Assembly (NCBI GenBank): GCA_964017045.1
Contig: OZ024809.1
Span: forward strand, 10,377,012-10,441,011
Source of the DNA: Omphiscola glabra
Lineage: Eukaryota > Mollusca > Gastropoda > Lymnaeidae
DNA length: 64,000 nucleotides
Direction: 5' to 3'
Below are positions 38,201-46,087 of the stretch, piece after piece. Under the pieces are notes generated by a model. It saw only the letters and a list, made by a program, of their open reading frames with translations, was not told where the DNA came from and did not search any database. Each line of letters starts with the position of its first letter. Position 1 is the first letter of the stretch. Position numbers and translations under genes: made by a program.

Positions 38201-38989
38201 GATGTTAATATTATTTTAGGAGATAGCACCCAATGTTTTAACTGACAATTATCTTGATTATGACAAAATTATGGGTTATTAAAATTTAAACATCAATTTA
38301 AGTTTTCAAGTCTAACTGTTCTTCTTTGACTCAAATTCGCTTACTATACCTGAGATTTTATTGCAATTACTACAATTTCTCTCCCCAATAGTACACTGAT
38401 TCAGCATTGTACAACCAAATTTGCTTCTATGACTACATATTTGATGTCCAAAAGGCCACAACTTATTTGAATGAGACTGAGAAAAGTAATTATAATTTCA
38501 ATTTTATTTTTACTTTAAAAAGAACTATTCATAAAGGATTTATCAAAGTTGAAAGACTGGCTAATGCTGATTTTCTAACCATATTTACTAACCTCTGCTG
38601 AAAGTTTGTAAATAAAATAACATTTTTTAACGCTTATCATTTTCCTTTGGAGACTTGCAGTTTTTCATTTCCACCTAATTTCATCAATTTGTTTCCATGA
38701 GTCTAGCTTGAAATAATTCTCAACCATTTAAAAAGTTTGTTGAAATGATAAGTAGATTTATACTGCCATTTATCTATATGGCATAACCTTTTTTAAAATG
38801 ACCATGTCCATATTCACATTTCTTTCAGTTTTTGCTCGCAAGATTAACCCTGAGATAATGGATGTGTATAGAGAGCTCAAACACATCACCTCTCGGTGGT
38901 TGGATAGAAGCGCCTATTCAAATGTGGATCTTGGCAAACTGTTTCAAAATCTTGGGCTTTTAAGGGTTAAACTTGAGAGAGGACTATAA
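10613..38989 (+). CDS. POLA1: DNA polymerase alpha catalytic subunit, 39 coding exons
   Basis: Family B replicative polymerase; with primase it extends RNA primers at origins and lagging strands in the nucleus. Exons: 10613-10685, 12911-13032, 13161-13257, 13380-13454, 13585-13703, 13817-13923, 14025-14245, 17064-17181, 21754-21920, 23683-23795, 23946-24059, 24517-24591, 25251-25324, 25962-26026, 26383-26420, 26689-26808, 27188-27272, 27475-27536, 27706-27801, 27989-28105, 28445-28629, 29313-29442, 30004-30114, 30303-30414, 30709-30827, 32353-32451, 32756-32926, 33716-33748, 34057-34149, 34314-34519, 34853-34985, 35950-36081, 36200-36275, 36593-36691, 36832-37010, 37450-37581, 37874-37990, 38392-38485, 38829-38989. 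All introns are GT-AG and all phases join; total 4440 nt, 1479 residues (human about 1462). Catalytic motifs: [10 protein letters not shown] (D876), KLTANSMYG (963-971), YGDTDS (D1015, D1017). No exonuclease D-x-E, as usual for alpha. The start could instead be ATG 10640 (residue 10), which directly follows an E2F-like GCGGGAAA. The short exon 8-9 junction means an extra exon in intron 8 cannot be excluded. Confidence 0.96.
10632..10639 (-). promoter_or_regulatory. E2F-like site abutting the second in-frame ATG
   Basis: GCGGGAAA (reverse complement TTTCCCGC) immediately precedes ATG 10640. If transcription starts close by, ATG 10640 would be the natural start and the protein 1470 residues long. 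Confidence 0.35.
14861..14929 (+). ncRNA. mir-2: miR-2-like hairpin 1
   Basis: Predicted mature 3' arm from 14903: TATCACAGCCAATAATCCCC. The 5' arm GTCACCGAGGATTGTTAGC pairs with it. The 3' arm tail is part of a 24-bp tandem repeat (14908-14983). Confidence 0.82.
14908..14983. repeat. 24-25 bp triplication of the hairpin 1 3' tail
   Basis: Three copies of a unit CAG-CCRATAATCCCCAGTGAAGAG. The first overlaps the predicted mature microRNA from its seventh base; copies 2 and 3 lack the UAUCACAG start. Confidence 0.85.
15011..15083 (+). ncRNA. mir-2: miR-2-like hairpin 2
   Basis: Predicted mature from 15054: TATCACAGTCGATGCTTCCC. The 5' arm TGGGTTGTATTGGTTTGTG pairs using several G-U pairs; loop about 8 nt. 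Confidence 0.8.
15131..15198 (+). ncRNA. mir-2: miR-2-like hairpin 3
   Basis: Predicted mature from 15174: TATCACAGTCAATACACCCC. The 5' arm GGGCGTATTGGTCTTGTGAT pairs almost throughout; loop about 11 nt. Confidence 0.85.
15271..15340 (+). ncRNA. mir-2: miR-2-like hairpin 4
   Basis: Predicted mature from 15315: TATCACAGCCAGTATACCCC. The 5' arm GGTTTACAGGCTGTGATGTG pairs with the seed side without mismatch. Confidence 0.85.
15441..15510 (+). ncRNA. miR-2-like hairpin 5, variant seed
   Basis: Predicted mature from 15483: TATCACAATCATTGGATGGG. The last seed base is A instead of G. The 5' arm GTCTGATGAATGTGATGTG keeps pairing by a matching change (ATTGTGA opposite TGTGAT), so the hairpin is preserved although the seed changed. 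Confidence 0.75.
15570..15640 (+). ncRNA. mir-2: miR-2-like hairpin 6
   Basis: Predicted mature from 15611: TATCACAGCCATTAGGTGGG. 27 of 29 stem positions pair counting G-U; the mismatch nearest the loop is the tenth position out from it. Loop of 8 nt. Confidence 0.9.
15750..15820 (+). ncRNA. mir-2: miR-2-like hairpin 7
   Basis: Predicted mature from 15792: TATCACAGTCATTAGGTGGG. The lower stem is CTTGCCCTCTTATTGAC against TCATTAGGTGGGGAAG. Closely related to hairpins 6, 8 and 9. Confidence 0.85.
15890..15960 (+). ncRNA. mir-2: miR-2-like hairpin 8
   Basis: Predicted mature from 15931: TATCACAGCCATTAGGTGGG, identical to hairpin 6 over the first 23 nt. The loop and 5' arm differ from hairpin 6, so this is not a recent perfect duplicate. 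Confidence 0.88.
16155..16227 (+). ncRNA. mir-2: miR-2-like hairpin 9
   Basis: Predicted mature from 16198: TATCACAGCCATTAGTGGGC, as hairpins 6 and 8 with one G deleted. The 5' arm CTTCCCACATAATAGTTGTG pairs well. Confidence 0.87.
16416..16489 (+). ncRNA. mir-2: miR-2-like hairpin 10 (miR-13-like 3' half)
   Basis: Predicted mature from 16458: CATCACAGCCATTTTGATGG. The TTTTGATG core is the same as in insect miR-13. The stem is less regular than in hairpins 3-9. Confidence 0.8.
16554..16630 (+). ncRNA. mir-2: miR-2-like hairpin 11 (canonical miR-2 3' half)
   Basis: Predicted mature from 16599: CATCACAGCCAGTTTGATGG, closest in the window to canonical miR-2. The 5' arm TTCCTGTCAATCTTGATGTG pairs; loop about 10 nt. 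Confidence 0.88.
16721..16790 (+). ncRNA. mir-2: miR-2-like hairpin 12
   Basis: Predicted mature from 16760: CATCACAGCCAAACTGATGA. The 5' arm CTCGCCACTTGTCTGCTTGG pairs with the GATGAGTGGTGGGAG side. Confidence 0.86.
16822..16909 (+). ncRNA. miR-2-like hairpin 13, variant seed, larger loop
   Basis: Predicted mature from 16877: TATCACACTCGTTTGGTGGG. Seed is AUCACAC and the loop is about 17 nt. Pairing of GGCGGGTTGTGATCATG with the 3' arm is weaker. It may be a divergent or decaying member. Confidence 0.6.
18320..18375 (+). other. Degenerate hammerhead ribozyme-like core
   Basis: CTGATGA (18327-18333), then a GGC/GCC mini-stem with a 4-nt loop, then GAAAC (18345-18349), then ACA...TGT able to form a short third stem. 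This is the conserved order of a type I hammerhead. Against it: an extra A before stem II, G at the cleavage position where H is required, and weak stem I. It is likely a retroelement remnant (Penelope-like elements carry such motifs) rather than an active ribozyme. Confidence 0.3.
21140..21400 (+). mobile_element. Decayed LINE 3' coding end
   Basis: Broken frames show KGRPGD, then [11 protein letters not shown] and, one frame off, W-x12-KKVARQ. This follows the GRPR...L-x-WR pattern typical of the last residues of non-LTR retrotransposon ORFs. Stops and frameshifts throughout. Confidence 0.4.
21754..28629 (+). CDS. POLA1: POLA1 N-terminal and inactive exonuclease-like domains (exons 9-21)
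   Basis: Starts with VDSSQLPLV and FYWLDAYED, the conserved entry to the folded core, then [54 protein letters not shown] and [12 protein letters not shown]. At exonuclease motif I the acidic D-x-E is replaced by TLNL; at motif II the usual asparagine is Asp ([10 protein letters not shown]). The domain is expected to be structural, without proofreading. Confidence 0.9.
22476..22552. repeat. 46-bp direct duplication
   Basis: Two adjacent copies of ATCTCAGCTTTTTAGCTTTG with flanks, in POLA1 intron 9. Confidence 0.75.
22714..22955. repeat. 38-bp minisatellite, about 6 copies
   Basis: Unit contains CTATGGGAGCTAGCCAT and GTTGCTACTTTTGCCAAT. Copies diverge and one is interrupted. Lies in POLA1 intron 9. 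Confidence 0.85.
26041..26107. repeat. Perfect 24-bp inverted repeat
   Basis: Arms 26041-26064 and 26084-26107 are exact reverse complements (TATTTAGAATTGTTTCAAC...), separated by a T-rich spacer of 19 bases. It begins 15 bases after the exon 14 boundary of POLA1. In the pre-mRNA it would form a stable hairpin beside the 5' splice site. Confidence 0.9.
28326..28392. repeat. (AC)n followed by a C homopolymer
   Basis: An AC microsatellite followed by a run of more than 20 C, then an A run, about 50 bp upstream of the exon 21 acceptor of POLA1. Confidence 0.95.
29313..34985 (+). CDS. POLA1: POLA1 polymerase core: palm, fingers, thumb start (exons 22-31)
   Basis: Motif [11 protein letters not shown] lies in exon 25, motif [15 protein letters not shown] in exon 27 and motif C YGDTDSIM in exon 29. 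Exon 28 is only 33 nt ([11 protein letters not shown]). KKKKYAAL and [14 protein letters not shown] follow in exon 30. All metal-binding aspartates are present, so the enzyme should be active. Intron 25 carries a 30-bp minisatellite and intron 27 a complete hAT-type element. Confidence 0.93.
30470..30565. repeat. 30-bp minisatellite, about 3 copies
   Basis: Unit GTGTGCCTTGATGCTGGTGG plus ATAGTTTTT, starting about 55 bp after the exon 24 donor of POLA1. Confidence 0.9.
30984..31456. repeat. 30-bp minisatellite, about 16 copies
   Basis: Unit AAATGTTTGCTGCCCACTTG plus TCCCTGCCCC. Because 30 is a multiple of three, several frames on both strands stay open for up to about 200 codons; these are repeat artefacts, not genes. 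One copy has a one-base insertion near 31311. Lies in POLA1 intron 25. Confidence 0.95.
33168..33541. mobile_element. hAT-type element with exact 8-bp target duplication
   Basis: 374 bp with inverted ends CAGGGGTGGGCAAAC and GTTTGCCCACCCCCG, flanked by gtgtaggg on both sides (33160-33167, 33542-33549). The right part carries GGCCGCATGCGACCCTCAGG, typical of Charlie-like hAT elements. No transposase. Inserted in POLA1 intron 27. Confidence 0.85.
35095..35711. mobile_element. Tc1/mariner-pogo-type non-autonomous element
   Basis: 617 bp with inverted ends CAGTAGAAGTCC and GGACTTCTACTG, flanked by TA dinucleotides as expected for this superfamily. Repeated TAGTCCGGCA/GCCGGATTATC motifs near both ends. 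No coding frame. Lies in POLA1 intron 31. Confidence 0.8.
35767..35886. repeat. 39-bp minisatellite, 3 copies
   Basis: Unit contains GAATTAAATCAAATGACTT and TGTTCTTCAGTCTACAT, about 65 bp before the exon 32 acceptor of POLA1. Confidence 0.9.
36593..38989 (+). CDS. POLA1: POLA1 C-terminal zinc modules and tail (exons 34-39)
   Basis: CysA pairs are C1294-x4-C1299 (exon 35) and C1323-x4-C1328 (exon 36). CysB pairs are C1361-x4-C1366 and C1384-x2-C1387 (exon 37). In the family this region binds the B subunit and primase. Human CysA starts C-x2-C, so the first pair here is two residues wider. The tail [11 protein letters not shown] and [18 protein letters not shown] matches the family end; stop TAA at 38987. 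Confidence 0.9.
37577..37692. repeat. 22-bp minisatellite over the POLA1 exon 36 donor, 5 copies
   Basis: Unit CAGGTAAACACAGTGCAAAT plus GT. The first CAG|GTAAAC is the real exon 36 donor (37581/37582). Later copies keep CAG|GTAAAC or CAG|GTGAGC, giving three further good donors at 22-bp steps. Using any of the next two would add 22 or 44 nt and shift the frame. Confidence 0.9.
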
Positions 38990-39700
38990 ATGGCTGTTAT
39001 TTCTAAATTAAGATTTTTTAAAATGCTTTCTTAACAGTCTGAGACACACAAGTGATTGCAGGAGTTAGTCCCGCCTGTAGTTTTTCCACCAGAAAATTAG
39101 TTGAAAAGGAGGGTTTTTTGTGTGCAGAAAATGTGAGTTTTTTTTATTCATCACAAATTTGAAGAAAGTATACAAAGTTAATTAACATGTCGTTGACAAG
39201 AATGTATTTAATATTTTCTGATCTCATCTAACTTGACATCTCCTTCAATCTCTGATCCATGGCATATGCTTGTGTGCATTTCAGAACCTTCATATGTAAG
39301 GATAAATGAACGCTGTTATTAATTCTATTTAATATTTTTTTCTCTATAAAGAGTTTTTGTACCCATGTGAAAACTGCCTTGTATATTTTGTGTTAGTAGT
39401 TTCAGACCAAAGCATATAATAACTTGTGCTCTAACTCTAAACTTATACACTAGCCACAATTAAAGAATTTTCCAATGTTTCTGCTCATTTTGAAGTTTTT
39501 ATTTTGAATTTTTAAATAAACTGCATGAAACTGGTTGATTTCTGTGATCTGCTCCAACCACTACTACATGCCACTGAGGCGACTTTTTGCTGTTCAAAAA
39601 TGTGCATTTAATGAGTAACCCATGTTACTGGATCATACTTGGTACTTCTTTAATTTCATTCTCAGTTATATTGTTTCTTTACATATTGAAATAAAATGGA
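38990..39700 (+). other. POLA1 3' UTR and poly(A) signals
   Basis: AATAAA occurs at 39515-39520 and 39690-39695 downstream of the stop codon at 38987-38989. Either could end the transcript. The exact cleavage site is not visible. Confidence 0.5.
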
Positions 39701-42700
39701 AATTTTTTTTAGTTTTGGTGTTCTTTTGATTGTCTCCCTCTTCTTATTTGTTTTGTCCATAATGTCTTGACTAAGAAATCTGACTAAATTGACACAAATG
39801 TAGAGTTTATACATCAGGTAGGCCTACATGTGAAACTTGCAAGGGGCACAGAAATTTGCATAACAAACAGTGAAAATCACGCTGTAGATGTTATGAAATA
39901 ACATGTTTAAAAAGTGCTCAGACCAGAGGGACAACTGGAAACCCACCTGTCCATATTTATTTATTATAATTGGTGACTTATTCCATGGTTAATATTATAA
40001 AACATTTTTTTTTGGCTTGGCCTTATTTAAAGTCTAAAGAAAGTGTAGTCCTACTCATTTTTTTGCAGCACATAAAAACATAAGACATTGATAGATTTCA
40101 CAGCTAGTAGTGCATCACAATTTTTAAATGAAGTGCGGAATCAATTATTACAAAACTTAGTTGATGGATCGTATATTTGGCGACCAGACATCCCTAAATT
40201 TGCATCCCCCAGCACGGCGTTCCCGAAAGGTCAGGAAATGAACATGCCTGTGGCATTTTCCGACGAAATATGTACTTTTCTCTGGTCAGGAACAAATGTT
40301 CGCACTGAAATAGTCTTTTCTGACTAGCAACATGTTGGGACATCAGATAAATCTCACTGTATGTCACTAATTATGGTTTGTGTATTGCCCGCTAGTCCCC
40401 CCCCCCCCCCTTTTTTTTTCCTAAACAAAAACCCCAACCCCGAATGACCAATCCCCATCGTAACCTATTTAAACATTATTTTGTAAAGCAGCATATAAAG
40501 TACCGTATGTTAAATCTAAATATAATCACATAAATAGAGACGTTTAATACTGGTATGTTAACTTTGCCACCAAAATAACACGAAGAACAGTAAAACGAAT
40601 AATGAATGTCAGAGCTTAATTTCTATTTACACATTAAAACTCAATTATTTTCCTTTTAAATTTAAAGTAGGCTATACTATGAAGTCAGCGTGTAGGTTGA
40701 AGCATTTTTTTTATATTTAAAAATTGTTTTTTTAACTGTCTTTAGCCTTTAGGTTTTTCTCCACTTTATTTAGCAGCTAATAATTAAGTACCTGTACTAT
40801 AGGCCTAATTAAGTGTTCGGAGCTGCAGACAGTAGAATAAGTACAAAGTGAAGATAAACCAATCGATGGAAGCATCTTGTAATTGTAAAATGGCCATAAA
40901 ACGCAACGTCAATCAAAACAATGCGAAAGTCCCGAAAAAAAATAACCATTCTGTTACTGAAAGGTAAATTGAGATCGCCTATTTTACATGGCAAGCGCAA
41001 ATATTTTTTTGTCTTTGTCTTTCAATTACCAAAACTTTCCGTCTGACTTTCCATTTTAAAAGTAATAAAGCCGGCATCGAAGGTGGCAGCCCAAACTCAA
41101 ACAGTACAGCCACAGCGGACAGCCTAACAAAAAAAAAAGTAAAAGACAAAACTCAAAAGTGCTACAAACTTTGTGTGCAAAGTCTTTAATAATAAATATC
41201 AAATTAGGTAATATGAAAATCCTGAAATCATCTATGGAATAGTCAACTTTCATCAATTTTTCACTCTCAAGAGTGAAGTAGGCTTTGGGCGGCTTTGGCT
41301 TTATAATCAACTGTTAACTCCATCTTCTTAAAAGTCTGAATCTGAACTGAAGTTGATTTTTAAATTTTGTAAACTAGCACTTCTATATTCTCTTGAACAA
41401 ATTATGTACAATGTAAGCTTAACATATTAAACCAGGATGAGTGAGCTCCCTTTTGTTTATTCTTGGATTGTTATTAGACTTAACTTTTATAAATTATAAT
41501 TAATATTTTATGGGGTAGGCCTATATTAATTAACTATATAATATTTAAAACGAGATTATGATAAAGCTAATTTTTATAGCATATAACTATGAGTAGGTAT
41601 TTTGAAAGTCACTTGCGCATCGCTTCTGCGCACTCGAAAAATTACGGAAAAACTTGTGGCCATTTAATAATCGCCTCTACGGTGACCTCGGATTTATGTG
41701 TTTTACGTCACAGTTTACTAATTATAACTTAATTTTGTCATCGATTACGTTTACTGTTTGTCTTCCGGTGACGCTCATACAATTTACCCAATGAGGGGAA
41801 CCCCCGTTTTTTTTTCTGAGTCACTTTTTGACTCTCGGTAAGCTTTATATGTCTTAAATACTTCTTTGGAGCTTTCATACATGATTGAAACCCAAAGACT
41901 CATGTGTATCATCTAATTTGGATTGCTAATAACTTTGAAATAGTCAATTATCCTAGCTCAATTGAATGTTACAGCACTCCACAAAAAAGGGTCAACCTTC
42001 ATCACCGGTAGAAAAAAAATGGCGACCGATTTTTTGTCTTCACCGGACTGATAGACGCGGCTCTAAATAACATTTAATAATAGTTAAATCCTTTTGTAAT
42101 CTTTAAACATCTGAATAAATCTAAGTAAATATATAAAACATACTTTAAAAAATCATAGAATTGGATAAGATAATACAAATAAATTGAAATTATGAATATT
42201 AAACTGATGGGAACTTGCTTTTTAATTAAAATAATAGAAATGCGAGAACTACCGGTGTCGTAGTCTAAGTCTACTTGCTAAATTAAGCTTAATTATTATG
42301 ACACTTAATTTTTAAAGGACAAATTTAAGTAATATTTTAAAATTAAATAAGGTATTTAATCATAAATTTTAAATTATTCTTAAGTACTTGTAATGACATG
42401 ACATAGAATTAGAAAAAAAAATGTCTAATTATAATTAATAATAATAATAAAATAAAAAAGAAACAAGTTTTAATTAATAGAAAATTTAAATTATTTAAAA
42501 GAAATAAGAAATTGTGTAGTGTAAATTCAGGATTATGATTTAATATGATAAGATGTTTTTCTAGGCTAATTTCAGATACAAGAGAAAATTTTTTATTGTA
42601 GAACTCGGTGGAATTTCTTCCAAGGAGGCCCGTTTGAATGTAGAGAAAAAATTATTTTGATTAATTTTTATTTATAATTACATTCGATTTTAGAGAAAAA

Positions 42701-43428
42701 AGACTACTTACCTTTTTATAAATATAAGAATTGTTTTAAAATTGAACACAAGTATATAATTCGTTCAAATTCAACAAACAAGTACCGGTAATTATTTTTT
42801 TTATCAGCAATGGTTTTTCCAATTTTTCTGTTCACATTTTGCTTAACATACACTCAAATAATTTGTTTCAAAATACAAAGTCTTGATGTTATTTAAAAGC
42901 TTTGTTGTTCATTGTGTTTAATATTACATTGAGAATGTTTCCTGAAAATATGGTAGCATTATCTTGTAAAATAAAAAAGTTTTGGGCAAATAAGTCAGGA
43001 ATTTGGTAAGTTGGTCACACTTTTTTGTAGTAAAATACAAAGATAAAGAAGGGGGTTAAAAAATTCACTAAAAAATTCATAACTTCAATTCTATAAAAGA
43101 TAGAAAGATGAAATTGGTATTTTTGTAAAGCTTATAGCTAGCCCTTCAATATGATATATCATTTATGACAATAGGACAATATTGAAAATTTTTGTCAAAG
43201 TACCTACTATGAGTGTAAGTTGAGGGAAGGGAGTGACAGTAAGTTGTTGACACTTCTTGCTACATTACTAGAAGGATAAAATAAAGTTGCTACATTCACC
43301 ACGCCACAAAATTAATGTACTGGCTGAAATTACGCCATTAAATTTTAATGTTTTATTCCCATTGTTGTTTCTTTCGGTTATTAACTAATACAGCAGAATC
43401 TCTCCTTTCCCCTCCCCATTTTAGCAGA
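39700..43428. other. Intergenic AT-rich region
   Basis: No gene recognised. A C-run lies near 40398. A small open frame at 40088-40327 has no recognisable relatives or clean splice context. The segment 41690-41780 is relatively CpG-rich, with TTACGTCAC (CRE-like) and CTTCCGG (ETS-like), so it could be a promoter, possibly for ALG9, but this is weak. Confidence 0.45.
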
Positions 43429-45440
43429 CATGTGTAGCTAGTGGGGTGCGGACTGCACCGGGTGACATTATCTCGTGGGTGACACCAAATTGAAAAATTG
43501 CATATTTATTGCTCCGTCTAACAGAATTTCATAAAATGATAGCCGTTCACATGTAAACTTTCAACACATGTAATTAATCCAAATGTGTGCGTTATTAAAA
43601 GTTCAGTGTTGATGCGTCCCAAATGAGGTGACCATATAAGTCAAATTAATGTACATTTAACATAGTAAAGCATTTTTTATTATATTTTAAAGGAAAATAA
43701 CTTAATTAAGTATAATAATGCTGGTATAACTTTATTAATCAGCAAAATCTTGATTCATACTCAGAAATAAAATATTTTTTTTTTGCAAGTTTCAACTGTT
43801 GGAGAAATGCGCATGATCAGAAAGAAATTGTCGAGAAAAAAGAGAATTTTGATATCTCCTTCTTTCATTTTTATAATGTAATTCTGTTCAAGTCCAATTT
43901 TTGGTGGTGATTTTTTATTCATGTACTGTAAACTAGAAAGACCATCACACATTTAAATTATCAAAAGAGAAATTAATTTAAAGAGCACATAATAACATTC
44001 GTAGTTGGAATAGAGGATTTGCTATGGAGCTGGAGCCAAATATATCAGCAAATATTTGGGCGCCGGTTCAGCTACAAGTGAAAACAATAGCTCCGGGCAG
44101 CTCCGGCTCCAGTCCGGAGCCGGCTCCAATGCCCTGATTCTGAGAAATAAAGCTTGCCATTGATACCAGATACGATGTGGTCGGGCTATTCTAAGTGCAG
44201 GAACCGAATCAGTAAAAATTAAAAACATAATAATGCATTTTTTACCCATTTATAGGTTTAAAAATAATATTTTACACAAACTTTCTAATATCTTTCAATA
44301 ATTAATTTTTTTTTAAAATGTCTTTTGAGACCAAATATATTGAAATCCAGAAATACTCAAAAATTAAAGTTTTACCGATTCGTCACTAGCAACGCCCCCT
44401 TAACATTTGAGCACAACTGTCATACAGCACTAGGTCTTTTATATGCTGTCTGTGATTTCGCCTTTATCTGCTACCTTTACCTTTGGGCTGATGTTCTTGA
44501 GGAAGTTAATCTTACACAGCAGTATCTGCAGACTAAAGGCTTTACTCTTGACAAAGTGGGGACCAACCTAGAGGCTTTAAGATTGTTTCTGCATGAGAAG
44601 AGCTGTCACTTGATGGAACATGCAACTGAAAAGGCACTTTTTTAAAAAATCAGACAAAAATGGAATTTTGGTAATGAGAAGATTAAGGTTTAAGAAGAGA
44701 ATGGCAGGAGAACAATTAATAAATGCTGGACTCCTCTCAGCGAGAAGAAACAATAGGGAGTTGCTTCAGTGTATTAACCGTTTTTATTCTGAACCCCAGA
44801 TCAAATCATCAGTGATAAAGGAGGTAGCAGACTTTTTTTGGGGCTCTACTATCAGCAAGTGAAGAAATGTTATTGGAGTTCCATTATAAAATTAACCTCT
44901 TCCTATGATGAATTATCAGATGATGCCCTTTTAAAAGAAATACCAAGGCTTAGAAGTCACCTATAGGCAGCTGATATTCAGATATTGAATTCCACAAAGC
45001 CATGGGCTGGTCAGTATTTGATGTTTTAAAATTCATAGCTGAATGGAATATCCTAGAATCTCTTCCAGTACTCTTGCTAAGCCTTCAGTTGTTTCTTACG
45101 ATCTGTGTGTCAGTGACTTCATGTGAGCTGAGCTGTTTAAAACTAAGGCAAAAGTGATACGTTGAAGGATGTTGATTTGATAAAGTGGTTGACAAGTTTT
45201 CAGCTTTGAAGACCTGGAAAGGAAAATTTTAAATAAAGTAAATTTAATTTTAAAATAACTAGGACTTAACATTGTTACAGTTCTTAAATACATTGACCTC
45301 CTGACCTTCAATTGATTTGTTTTTGCTCTTGTCATTGTTATCCTGTGGACTTATTTTAACAAGGAGAAATTCATCATGGAAGTTGGGGTGACACCATGAA
45401 TTTACCTCACCGGGTAACACCAACCCTAGCTACACCAATG
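43429..45440 (+). mobile_element. hAT-type DNA transposon remnant, about 2 kb
   Basis: Inverted ends share GTGTAGCTAG and ACCGGGTRACA blocks (left near 43429-43470, right near 45395-45440). Between them lies a decayed transposase-like gene (44457-45235). I see no clear target duplication. The element ends about 80 bp upstream of the candidate ALG9 start. Confidence 0.6.
44457..45235 (+). pseudogene. Decayed hAT-type transposase (DUF4371/ZMYM1-like)
   Basis: Two overlapping broken frames carry WADVLEEVNLTQQYLQTKG followed by ARRNNRELLQCINRFYSEP. Then, after stops, come ESLPVLLLSLQLFLTICVSV, TSCELSCLKLRQK and, after a frameshift, VVDKFSALKTWKG. The last three fit the C-terminal hAT dimerisation region. 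Several stops and frameshifts; not functional. Confidence 0.6.
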
Positions 45441-45521
45441 TGTGTTAGTACTACATTTTTAAAAAAAATTTTGGTTGCCATGACACATGCCCTCTTGGCT
45501 TAAGATGGTGGCCATGGTAGA

Positions 45522-45569
45522 ATGGGTGGGGGGCATCAAGAGTACAATTACCAAGATTATATGTCTAAG
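45522..45569 (+). CDS. ALG9: Candidate first coding exon of ALG9
   Basis: ATG in a good context (AGAATGG) encodes MGGGHQEYNYQDYMSK, then a donor AAG|GTATTT in phase 0. It would join the phase-0 acceptor at 46087/46088 and give a 598-residue protein, near the human length of 611. An alternative ATG at 45505 could join an acceptor at 46080 in another phase. The N-terminus is poorly conserved in this family, so this rests on splice phase only. Confidence 0.3.
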
Positions 45570-46087
45570 GTATTTCTCAGGAAAGATAATGTAATCAGAG
45601 AATCAGGTCACTTCAATGTTTTATTTGCATTAAATAAAAGGAGGGAGACTGCACAACACAAAAACAAAAATTTGTTTTATGTGAAACAATGCATAATTAA
45701 TATTTTATATTTTGTTATTTTCATCATATTCTGTGTTTACAAAAAATCTTTTTTTTTCTCCACTTTTCTCGATCTTCAATTTTAAAACCATTCAGATGCA
45801 GTCGAATATAGAATATAGAGCATCTCATAATTTTCATCATTTTGTTATTTTTGTAGCTTACTTATTTTTTTTCTACGTGTAAGCAAGTAAGTATAGTAAG
45901 ATCAGTCAACGTAACAAAACTTTAATATAAAATTTAGTTAAATAAAATAATTATAAGTAATATTTATTATAGTTGTCTGCCCCAATGCCTTCTGAACTCT
46001 ATACTACTACTTATCTCACCAGAGTACAGGCAAACTTCGTCTGTTTTTTTAAGGCACCCTTTTCCTACTTATATCACCAGTGTACAG

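Noticed and set aside
40088..40327. 80-codon open frame after POLA1
   Set aside because: It opens with TTG, a stop lies just upstream in the same frame after the only nearby acceptor, and no family is recognisable.
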